In this document: in pieces, positions 24,771 through 34,704 of the stretch | How the letters are laid out: each line of letters opens with the position of its first letter | How positions within the stretch are numbered: position 1 is the stretch's first letter | Assembly: GCA_022695795.1 (NCBI GenBank) | Contig: MU404133.1 | Location: forward strand, 124,001 to 188,000 | Direction: 5' to 3' | From: Biscogniauxia marginata | Lineage: Eukaryota > Ascomycota > Sordariomycetes > Xylariales > Xylariaceae | DNA: 64,000 nt | Position numbers and translations under genes: made by a program | Notes under the pieces: generated by a model | What the model was told of the DNA's origin: nothing | Seen by the model: the letters and a program-made list of their open reading frames with translations, nothing else | Database searches by the model: none

Positions 24771-26109
24771 ATGACAACCATGTCAATTATAACCACCCCG
24801 TTGACCCAGCAGCTGGGCATTAAGCACCCCATTCTACTCGCAGGCAGTATGTCCACCCGAAAATAATACTTCGTTTTTCCGATGTGTCTCGGGAGTTACT
24901 GGTTCCCAAAATATACCTCATTGTCTATGTTTAAACCCCCAACCCCCAACCCCCGCTTCCCCCTCCCTCAAAAAAGAAGTAAGAATATAAATTCAATTAC
25001 TAACTCTCAGTGTCGCAGTGGGCGGAACATCCACCGCCTCCCTCGCGGCAGCCGTCTCCAACGCCGGCGGCCTCGGCGTCATCGGCGGCGTGGGGTACAC
25101 GCCCCCGCAGCTGCAGGCCATGATCGCGGACCTCAAATCGCAGCTCGCGGACCCGTCCCTCCCCTTCGGCATGGACCTGCTGCTGCCGCAGGTCGGCGGG
25201 TCCGCGCGCCGCACCAACGCGGACTACACCAAGGGCGCGCTGGACGAGCTGGTCGGGGTCATCATCGCGGGCGGGGCGCGGCTCTTCGTGTCGGCGGTCG
25301 GGGTCCCGCCGCGGGCGTCCTGTACATGAACATGGCCGGGCACCCCCGGCACGCGCGCAAGGCCTGCGCCGCGGGTGCGGACCTGATCTGCGCGCAGGGC
25401 GGGGAGGCGGGCGGCCACACGGGCGACATACCGACGGGCGTGCTGGTCCCGGCGTGCGCGGAGGTGTGCGCCGCGCACGCGTCGCCGCTGACGGGGAACC
25501 CGGTCGGGCTCGTGGCCGCGGGCGGGATCAGCAGCGGGCGGAGCCTGGCGTCGGCGCTGATGCTCGGCGTGCAGGCGGTGTGGGTGGGGACGCGGTTCGT
25601 GGCGGCGCGCGAGTCGGGCGCGTCGGAGCACGCGAAGCGGGCCGTCCTCGAGGCCGGGTTCGACTCGGTGGTGCGGTCCGTGGTCTGGACGGGGAGGCCC
25701 CTGCGCGCGCTGAAGAACCTGTATATCGCCGACTGGGAGCAGAACCGGCAGGCCGAGATCAGGGAGCTCACGGGCAAGGGGATCGTGCCGCTGGAGCACG
25801 AGCTGGACAAGCTGCATGAGCAAGGAAAGCTGACCGACGAGATCATGGATCAGGCTGAGTTGCTGTATGTCCACACACGTACACACATATATATATACGT
25901 ATATGCAACATCGCTCTCTCCCTTAAAGCGAGCTTTTGCACGGATTTGGTACTGACTACTTGACTCATAGGCCCATGGGTATTGTTGCTGGTCTTGTAAA
26001 TAAGCCTGATCAAACCGCTAAGGAAATCGTGGACGAGATCGTGTCAGAGGCTTCAACGATATTAAGTTCGGCCGGTCAGTTTGTCACATCGAAAGCGAAA
26101 CTACAATGA
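24771..26109 (+). CDS. Nitronate monooxygenase-like, apparent frameshift
   Basis: FMN-dependent nitronate monooxygenase (2-nitropropane dioxygenase family), which detoxifies alkyl nitronates. Exons: 24771-24846, 25019-25865, 25971-26109. Exon 1 (TPLTQQLGIKHPILLAG) joins exon 2 through a split ATG to give GGTSTASLAAAVSNAGGLGV, the flavin-binding start. The C-terminal exon reads PMGIVAGLVNKPDQTAKEIV. Also seen: DLICAQGGEAGGHTGD (catalytic His region) and NPVGLVAAGGISSGRSLASA. Odd: at 25308-25322 the frame changes. VSAVGVPPR runs in one frame and GVLYMNMAGHPRHARKA continues in another, with about eight residues missing compared with relatives. No GT-AG intron can repair this. It is either a real deletion making the gene null or a sequence error in very GC-rich DNA. 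The second ATG (24780) is an equally good start. Confidence 0.75.
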
Positions 26110-26839
26110 CCGGATGGCGGCTCAAGGGCGTAGTGCATGTATCTGAAAGGCTGGGATATCAGAGTAAATAATAAGATGAGGAACGGAGAACCAAATCACT
26201 TACAACTTTACTCGTCAGTATTTCACGGCGCCAACATCAACCCCTACAAAGATCCGCCTTTTAGGCCAATGGTACAACAATGTTCTCCAACTCCCTTGAC
26301 TAGAGTCTCAACGGGTCACAATCATGCCGTCCCGGTTCTAAAATATACCTATCCCAAGTAAGTAGCTAAACTGGCGTGTTGAATCCGGATATATTTCAAT
26401 GGCGCTAGTATCTAGAGAATCCCATCCATCTAAAACAAACATAAAAATGTAATTAAAAAAAAGCAAAAACAAGAGCCGAAAAAAAAAAAACCGCTGAATC
26501 CTACCCATAATGTCAAAGCCCAAAATTTCCACGCCCAGTCGCTTCATTATTCCTCGCGCCATAGCACTCAGATACCCATATCGAGCGAGGGAAAGAAAAA
26601 ACCCAATGACCGTATATTTATTCAACAAGATACCCCCATACTCATGACGAAAAGACATCTACCGTTATCTCTTTATGCCTGGATAATGGATCTGCAAAGC
26701 GAGCTGCGCCAGATCAGGGGTTCTAAGAAGTACTCGACTGCGATCTAGAGGGAGTGAAGGTCGGCTAGTCCTCGGAAGGGAGCTTTCTGTTTCCAAACTG
26801 CTTTAGGTCATTGAGGATCCGCTCCTCGTGAATCTTGTA
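26110..26839. other. Convergent intergenic spacer
   Basis: About 0.7 kb between the nitronate monooxygenase-like gene (+) and a BTB-like gene (-). It contains A-rich runs near 26455-26492. No gene is supportable. Confidence 0.6.
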
Positions 26840-27874
26840 CTACTCCGGCTGCAGGAAGGCGGATTGATACTCTTGGGTCGGGGCTTGAGCTCGATCCCGG
26901 ACTGTGGCCTTGACTAGAATATTGGCCTCCCAGTTATGCTCCCCAATCACCCTCAAGATTTGATTTTGCTCCTCCTTGGTGTCTTTGCCACTCTTGTCCT
27001 TTTTCTTCTCCTTTTTCTTCTCCGGCTGGACGTAATGAGGTCTCACTGTAGAATATAGCTGTATCAATAGGAGACGGAGGTCTCTGAGCTTATCCCAGTC
27101 CTTGTAATTATATACCACGCTGAAACAGGCGCCCACTACCGCTTCGAGTCTGATATACTGACTACAAGTCATACGCCTCTCCATCATAGTTTTCTGTATT
27201 ACCTTGATGGCGGATATGAGCTCTGCTCGGGCGCATTTGGCGCAGTCCTTGGTATACAGGTCCCACGCGGTGATGTAGAGCAGCACTGGACGGGCCACTT
27301 TGTAGATCGGGTCGGCCTCCTCTACATCGGTGATCGGTTTCAGCCAAGGTAGCACCTGATGGGAGAGATGAACTTTTGTCGGGTCGCTCTCTGTGAGTCG
27401 TATCCCAGCGGGAAAGCCTAATTATCCCAAAAGAGTGTCAGTCCAGTCCATTATATGGTTTGTTAGAAGGTACGGTACTTACGGTCGTAGTACATGTGGT
27501 ATATACAGCTAAATAGGCGTTCCGGGGAAAAATAGTCAAGTAAAACCGTGGTTGGATTCTGGGCTGTTCGTGTGTTGAGCTGTGTCTTGTCGTATTTTAA
27601 CCTCTTTCTGAAAAAATTCGATTTGTGGCAAATCAATCGCGAGTGAGCTCTCCACGTTAAAGTCCGGCATTTGATTAAGATATCTCCCCCTTTAGTGTCC
27701 TCCTAGAACCTGCTGTCATCAGAGAGGTTTCAAATGTGCAGAACACACAACTCGGGCTTACTGGAACGTTGTGTCTTCCCGTGCTTGCTTGAGTATATCT
27801 AATCGCTCCTTTTCCGCGTCAGCTTCATTTTGTTGGGCAAACTGTTCCGGCGTCACGAGAGTGGGTTGTGCCAT
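26840..27874 (-). CDS. BTB/POZ-like protein, disputed or broken exon junction
   Basis: Exon 1, 27874-27762 (MAQPTLVTPEQFAQQNEADA ... REDTTF), ends at GTAAGC in phase 2. A BTB-like core is encoded at 27702-27483: GDILIKCRTLTWRAHSRLI, CHKSNFFRKRL, then TTVLLDYFSPERLFSCIYHM. It joins through a 65-bp intron to 27417-26840, ending in a Lys-rich segment and a 60-residue tail. The join from exon 1 to the BTB core fails: the acceptor giving the right phase (CAG before 27710) runs into TAG at 27705-27703, and the acceptor just after it (27702) shifts the frame. A third acceptor (TTTTTTCAG before 27607) restores the frame (about 271 aa) but removes the first strands of the BTB core. So this is either a decaying gene, a gene whose product has lost half its BTB fold, or one whose start I have misread. 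BTB proteins usually mediate dimerisation or cullin-3 binding; no role is implied here. Confidence 0.55.
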
Positions 27875-28325
27875 ATTTATCGGTTGATGAGTATAGTTTT
27901 GATAAATGAATGGTTGGTTGGATGCGCTATCCTATGAAAGCGAAAGTAGAAACGTTGTTTGTACGCGATAGTAGTCGCGAAATATGCAGATGCAATGATG
28001 CGATGATGCGAGGAGATGTAAGCTGTAGATGAAATTTTTTCACTTGCGTCCTCGTCCATCTTCTAGTTGATATTCGCCATGACTTTTATCTGGCAGGTAT
28101 GACTTGGTAAAATCACATGCTTCGACATTATTATATAGAATGTAGGAAGGTTACATCTAGAAATTGACCCAGGCATGTTTCAACGAGTTCCTTCTTGACA
28201 TCGAAAAGTGAAATACATGCAGAAGACAGCACTAGCCCTATATGTCAGAAGCGCAAGGAGGCGAAAATAAGCATATCCACGACTGCAGCTTGTCATAGAA
28301 CAACCAACCTCATAAATCACACAAC
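27875..28325. other. Spacer between two BTB-like genes
   Basis: About 450 bp separating two minus-strand genes. It holds the promoter of the gene at 26840-27874 and the 3' end of the next. Nothing else is seen. Confidence 0.6.
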
Positions 28326-30003
28326 TCAGTCTCTTCCGTCCTCAAAGGCAGAGGGCCGAATCAAGGGAACCGACACTGTTTTTCTCACCCCCGACCAGCC
28401 AGGCGCCATGAGCTTAGCCGGCGGGTATGCGGACTCGGGCCAAGCTCTCTCGTCGTTCTCAGCTGACATATTGGAGCTCCCGTCAGGTACTGCTCCTTGA
28501 GACACGACAGAGTGTTCTGAATTATCCGCGTGCGTCTCCAAAGAACTCGAAGGAGACGAAGACGTCGTCGTACTTTCTCGGGCCATCATCTCGCTGTCGA
28601 AGTTCGTGGGGTCCTCTCCTAGTATCTCCAGTATCAACATGTCCAGGATCCTGCACCTAGGAAGTAGACAGCACAGGTTAGCAACCGCATTTATTCAAGA
28701 GCTTGGGGGTCGTTCGTGTAATGCGTGCACACGAATTAATGAGTTTGAAAAAGATGTTAAAGAGGAGTCTTGTCGCCTCTTACTACTCCTAATTATTTTG
28801 GCTAATTGGTGTGTCAAACTCAATAGGTACTCACATTTTCTGGCCCAACCTTCTGAGGTCGGCACGCTCGGTAGTTCCGTTCATCCCGTCAATTCTTCGA
28901 AGCAAGACCTCTGACAGACGGCGACACGAGGCGTCGGGATCACCTATGATATTTCCAGTTTTCAAGCAAGAACTGAATGTATCGAATGCTTTTCTGAGAT
29001 GCACTAGGGAGTACTCCTCTAGACGAGCTATCTTGAAGACTGCAAAATGAATGTCAGCGTCTCGTGCCGATTAGGATATACATATACAGAGCGCGCCGAG
29101 GTGTTTAGACGTCCATATGATAGCCCAGAAGTTCTTTTTCCTGTCCAAAGCAAGGCTGACTTACCTCTACTAGCAATATACATCTCAATGTTGAAAACAA
29201 CAAAGTAGGCGTCAGTCAGATGCCATGAAAAGGGATTATTCGATAGTCTCTGAATCGGATGAGAGTGTTGGTACTCTGGAGTAAAGGTCAGTAAGTCCCC
29301 AGCAGCTAACAAAAAAATAATAATTGTTTACTTACCATAGTGGTACATGAAGTAGAAAACATTTTGAAGCATGTTTATAGTAAAATTGTCTAGGTCTACG
29401 CGGACCAGTCCTCCGGTAGTTCCGTTTTCCTGCTGATCCTGGGCTGGCGCGTTCGTGTGTTGGTGTTCCGCTTCGGCATCTTTCACCATATCCCATAGTT
29501 CTGAGGACTCCTTATTGATGACGTCCTTGTGAAGACTCCAGTATCCATTGTCTAGCCGGTATATATGCACGTCTCCATCATTGCCACGAGTTTTCCACTT
29601 GCTAGAAAGCCAGTCAGCCGGCCGGATCGCGACTGAGACAGAAGGGCCATCAGCGAGGGGGGGAATTTTTGACTGACTTCTTTCGCTCGTTAATCTCCCT
29701 CTTTGTATCCGATCCTGTATGCTTCCGCGCGGGTTTCTTGTCTGTGTATTTAGTATCCGCTTCGCTGACACCATTCTCGACTTCTTGAAATAACCCAGAG
29801 CTGCCATTATGCGCTTGCTGAGCTTTCTCCTTGTTCGCCTCCGCCTTTGCGGCCTGTCTTCTCCTTCTTTCCGCTGCCCTGGCGCGCTGCTCGCGCTCCA
29901 CGATACGTGCCTCTGGTGGGAAGCCGAGGAAAGCCACTAGTTCACTGATCTGAGAAATGAACCTACGGGCCGCTGGGGAGATAGTCTTAGTAACGGCTGA
30001 CAT
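28326..30003 (-). CDS. BTB/POZ-like domain protein
   Basis: Five exons: 30003-29678, 29601-29336, 29275-29165, 29039-28835, 28656-28326; phases close to 412 aa. The N-terminal 108 residues are basic and Ala/Arg/Lys-rich (about residues 35-60 look helical). A divergent BTB fold follows: DGDVHIYRLDNGYWSLHKDV, SSELWDMV, VRVDLDNFTINMLQNVFYFM and YHYEYQHSHP, then the helix pair DAYFVVFNIEMYIASRVFKI and LEEYSLVHLRKAF that usually follows BTB in fungal proteins. The C-terminus is Ser/Thr-rich and probably disordered. A 30-bp alternative for intron 2 is possible in frame, but I prefer the 60-bp intron. It neighbours a second BTB-like gene on the same strand, so an old tandem pair is plausible, though the two are very diverged. 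Function unknown. Confidence 0.72.
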
Positions 30004-31325
30004 TGTAGTGTATTATGACAGTTATAGCACAGTAGCTATGGTTCTTTCCCCCGAGAATAGATGAATAAAATGAAAATGGAGTGTGGGCACAACGTTCACT
30101 TTATAAATGGGAAAATTTCACCGTCAAGAACAAAGCGATTTGCGTTTCAGGGTGTCCTGTCTACAAGATTTACCATGGGGTTTCTCCGTCCCAAGCTCCC
30201 AGTAAATTTGTGTCATGGTCAATATAATTATAGAAAGCTTAACGGGAAATTGCGTGTAAATCTTGAGCTGTCTCCGGTGGACTCAGACCTTACAGCTACA
30301 ATTAAGATATTAGAGACTTTGCACTCCACATTTCCCTTCGGTTAAGCAATTCTATTCGCGATGTTAGATGTGTATACCTAGCTCCATTCTTCCTGGAGTT
30401 CAACTCTCATTTACTGAAGTGCAGTACATGTAAAATCTTACATAAAAACCACAATATATGTATCAGTTTAACTTCTCAACATACCTTATATAATATGATA
30501 AAGTTTAGGACCTAGGGAGATCAATCGAAGACGAGCAAGACATTAATATGCAGCATTACATATAAGTTCAAGAATAGGAGGTATCAGATCTTCAGTAGGT
30601 TACAGATGGGCGTAGGTCCAGTTCAAACATCCCGGGTGATTTTAATTTCATCAAGGGTTTAACCTCCGCCTTCTTAACAGCTTTATTTAACATGTTTAGG
30701 AGATTCCACATGCCTTAAAAGTGTTCGCTTTACCGTTTTTTACTAAGGAAAACTAAAACGCATCTAGTTGACTTGTATATATCCATGATAAATAGTATTA
30801 CATAGTTTCTTACTTGGATACCTCCTTAATGCAAAGAGCAGTTATTTATATAACACGTGACTTATATTCGAACCTAAGATATTTTAATGCTATATCCAGG
30901 TTCTTTGTCACGTTAAAAATCTATTCGTCATCTCTAACTAGCTGCGATTTCGAATCCGTGATGCCCTTATAGTCATGGCGCAGGGTGATGCGAGTGGTAT
31001 CTTTAAGATCGCCCCAATTGCGACGCCGCCGAAAAAGCCACCGCCGCAGTTGATTACCGGGGCGTCCAGTTAGATATTTGCAGCAACATTCGTAACTCTA
31101 ACATGGCGGCTAAATGCAGTGCTTCTGTCTATTGCGCACCATAGATTTAGATCAGCTTGTAGACACAAGACATTGCACCCTGTCAAAAACTCCACCATGG
31201 AGACCTTAATCATATATATTGGGTATCCAGAACTGTATCCTGAAAGGTTGTATTATGGTCTAAATGCTCGCTCGTACCACAAAGGCAAATCTTATAGACA
31301 GCCACCCCACGATAGCGAGTAGAGC
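30004..31325. other. AT-rich spacer with a small GC-rich island
   Basis: About 1.3 kb. Mostly AT-rich. A GC-rich island at about 30970-31075 is open on both strands (plus strand: MAQGDASGIFKIAPIATPPK) and may be a relic, but I cannot assign it. Confidence 0.5.
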
Positions 31326-32550
31326 TCACACAGGTTTCACCATGAATATCTGCAACATGTCAGCTTGATTCAAAGAACCATGTACCCAGCGTAATCCATC
31401 TCACCTGATTCAGAGCCTGCATATCAGAGAAGGCTAATCTTTTGGAGGCGATATGACGTGATCGGGCACGATGCCTGGCCGATAGTGGTGTGGGAGTAGA
31501 AGTTCCTGTGCCAGCGGGCGTCGATGTAGCACTGTCTTGAGGTGTGGCAGAGACTTCTACAGCCTCTATTGAGGCGTCTTCTACTTCCGCCCGTCTCCGC
31601 TTCTTTTCCTTCTTCCCCTTTTTCTTCTTCAACTTTTCTGTCTTAGCACTGACTGAAGCTGTATCCTCTATTGATTCCGACTGAGACCCTTGCTTCGAGT
31701 CATCCTTGGACTTCTTGTCTTTCTTCTTCTTTGATTGGATTAATTCGGGTTCTTTCTCGCTTTCGTCACTTGACTTCTTCAACTTCTTAGATCTCTTCCT
31801 TTCCTTCGTCTTTTCAGCAGGTGAATCATCACCCGGGGAGGCCTCGTCCTTTGATCGCTTCTTCCGTTTCTTCTCTCGAGGAGCATCGGAAACGTCGGCG
31901 GAGCTAGGTTCCTCCGCTTTACGTTTCTTGGATTTCTTCTCCTTCTTTTCTTTCTTTGGGTGCTCAACTGCGGCGTCCTCTGAAGCCGGCAAGGGCTTTT
32001 CCTTGATTTCCTTTTCAGGTGTCGTTGACGCAGTACTCCTACTAGCCAGCTCATCCAACTTCACCTGGTCTCCGACCAACAGCCCCCCGTGGACGAAGCG
32101 CATTGTCCCGTATCTCCTCTCAATATATAAGCTGGTCTTGACATCCGAGCGAACCTTTCTCTCCTCCTCTATTACGTCTTCAGACTTGCCGTTGAGCCTT
32201 CCTAAGAGATCCTTGAAAGTGTCGAGACCAGTACACTCGTCACCCTGTTTCTGACGGACTTTCGCTCCCAGACCTAGGGTGTCATCTTTCGGGTTAACTT
32301 TTATAGGCGCTGAGTTTGCGGCGGTGTGTAGATGGGCGTGTGATGCACCCTCGGCACCAAGGTACTGGCCCGGCTCCCAACCTTGTGCTCGTAGAATCTT
32401 CTGACCGAAGGTATTCTCGTTACGGCTCCATTTCGTGTTGTTGGGATCGAAGCCGAGTTTGCGGCGGCTATGAGGGAGGGATTAGCATTCTAGATATCTT
32501 CTTAGGCCTGAACGGGGAATTGATTACTTTCTCGGCCCTGAGAGACCCAT
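31326..32550 (-). CDS. PXR1: PinX1-related G-patch protein PXR1
   Basis: Nucleolar G-patch protein needed in yeast for pre-rRNA and snoRNA 3' processing as activator of the Prp43 helicase; PinX1 homologues also bind telomerase. Exons: 32550-32528, 32467-31405, 31349-31326, giving 369 aa. The first 23-nt exon encodes MGLSGPR, the invariant family start, and joins NRRKLGFDPNNTKWSRNENT. The G-patch spans about 25-75 (FGQKILRAQGWEPGQYLGAE ... DDTLGLGAK). A long Lys/Glu/Ser-rich region (about 165-310) carries many KKEKK/KKRK nucleolar-type signals. The conserved C-terminal motif SRHIASKRLAFSDMQALNQ is completed by IFMVKPV from the 24-nt last exon. All typical parts are present. Confidence 0.94.
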
Positions 32551-33102
32551 TATGACAAAATTGGCCGACAAGGAAGGGATGGTAGAACGAGGAGGCCGAA
32601 AGTACGAAGGTCGCGATAGGTGAAGTGTGGAAGAATTTAGTGGGGACTAACTTCTGCCCAAAATTTTGGCCATGTGAGAAATTCGATAAGGCGGAATTCG
32701 GCGGCATAAACTTCCGTTCTTGCCTATTTGGTATTCTAGATGTAAGTGCTCTGTTGTCGTGATTGGTCAATTCGTGTGTGCAGGACCTCATACCTTCCGT
32801 CGCAAACCAGACTACATTCGTAGTACCTAGACTTCATACGCAGTAGTACTACATGCACAAGTACAGTCTTGTAGCATGTATCTTCCTCGACGAATGGATA
32901 TCACAGTTCCGCACATGTAAGGTACCTAACACCACATGTCCGGCCATCCATTTTCACCTTCCAGCTGCAAACTACTACCCATCCGTCCTTGTAATTCCAA
33001 AGGTTAAAAATACCTTATCCACTTATTCCCAAAACCCCCCCCAACTCGGATTTTACAATCCTCGTGACGAACGTGCCCGCTACATATTAGAACTCAGCAG
33101 CA
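32551..33102. promoter_or_regulatory. Divergent promoter, PXR1 and coiled-coil gene
   Basis: 552 bp separate the two start codons, so it should serve as a bidirectional promoter. No specific factor site could be assigned with confidence. Confidence 0.55.
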
Positions 33103-33852
33103 ATGTCGTCTGGCTCTGAAGCCGAGGTCGAGGCTTCGGCCGGGGTCAGGTTCGACTTCCCGTCGTCCAGCACCGTCCCGCAGGCCATGCAAAAGATCGT
33201 ACGCTCACCTCGTCCCAAAGCTTCCCGTTCCCGTCATACTTCATCCACACTAACCGTCATTCATCATCATCATCATCTCCCCGCGCGCAGGGAAAGCACA
33301 AGGCCAAACGCGCCGAAATCCAAAAGGGCATCGGCAAGGACCACGCCGCCCGCCTCGCAGCCCTGAAGAAGCGCGTCGCGGCGCACTACAGGGGCGAGGC
33401 GCAGAAGATGTAAGTTGGGTTACAGCTCCTCCTAGTCATCATCGTCATCAAATCATTGGCGCTTGCAGATTAGATGGACAGACACATCATTACACAAATA
33501 CATAAAGAAATACATATACACCCACCTACCGAGCTGACCCACACCCCGCAGCTCCGACCTCGAGGCCCAGAAGCTCTCCCGCCTGATCCGGGCCCTCGAG
33601 AAGCGCCAGGCCTGCGAGGACGAGATCAGCCGGCGGGTCGAGACGCTGCGTGCCGACTGCGCGCACATGGCCATGCTCCTCGGCGCCGTGTACGAGGGGC
33701 GCATGGAGGCGGCGATCGCGATGGCGGAGAAGACGCGAGACTCGCTCGCCGCTGCCGAGAACGGCATTAGCAGTCGAGGAGGAGGAGGAGGAGAAGCTAG
33801 ATCCCGTTACGAGGGCGAGAAGAAGATGGTGGGCAGAAACGGCAAGGTCTGA
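33103..33852 (+). CDS. Small coiled-coil protein, unknown function
   Basis: Three exons: 33103-33198, 33291-33409, 33552-33852; phases close to 171 aa. I do not recognise the family. The N-terminus is acidic and Ser-rich (MSSGSEAEVEASAG) with a short hydrophobic FDFPSSSTVPQAMQKI. A predicted coiled coil runs from about 33 to 145 (basic GKHKAKRAEIQKGIGKDHAA, then EAQKLSRLIRALEKR and EISRRVETLRADCAHMAMLL). The C-terminus has a Gly run encoded by GGA repeats (33777-33791) and a basic end. Composition is GC-rich in exons 2-3. The consistent frame across two canonical introns supports a real gene. It could be a subunit of a larger coiled-coil complex, but nothing in the sequence identifies one. 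Confidence 0.75.
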
Positions 33853-34704
33853 AAAGGGTGAGTACTCGGGTGGGCGGCGGCTAAGCGGAGGAAAATAATA
33901 AAGTGCTAATCTGGGATGATGGGCATGTCAAGTATATATGGCTAAGGACGCTGAATGATGATTAACTCCCGTAGAGTAGAAGGCCGGCGAACGAACCAGT
34001 CACAAACCACCTCCTACAAGATCAATTGCTAGCTAGACAATGTACTGATCGTCACAAGTCACAATGCAACGGAAAATGAACATAGTATAAAGCACAAGAT
34101 GTCTTTAATCATTGGCCGACAACTAAAGTCTCTTCTACTTTGTCGGTGGGAAACCTCCCTACATGCAGAAGAGACGGTATCACGCAAGTCAATACTAGCA
34201 GTCATATATTATTATTTGTACGCATTCATCTATCGCTGTGTATGCGCTATTCTGTTCGTATATGTAATCCCCCACTCCCCCTTCTATCCTTCCGATATTT
34301 CCTCCCGCCGAGGAATGTGTGAGGGGAAAGAACAAGAAAACCAATCGTCAATCGATCCGTCATCATCCACTGGACATAGACAGAACACCATGTTCACTCC
34401 CAATCCGGGGTCATGGATAACTATCCATCCATCATGAAGAACTCGTTGCCCCAAAGCGTTGTTGTTCGTCTTCAGACTCTTTGAATATACAGAGAGGATA
34501 TCTTCAATTCGTCTATCGTCCTTCTAAGTCAAATCAATAATAATGTATAGGGGTATATTCTCCGAGAAAAAAACTAGGATCAGGATTGCAGTACCTGCCA
34601 GTCGGCTAGGTGCGCTCTGTTCAGATCCTTTCTGTAACAATATTGAAATCATTGTGAGGGTGACATGTTGAATTCACTACCAGAATGGTGGTTGGCGCTT
34701 TGCC
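33853..34704. other. Convergent intergenic spacer
   Basis: About 0.85 kb of AT-rich DNA between the coiled-coil gene (+) and the Fun30-like gene (-). No gene is supportable. Confidence 0.6.
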
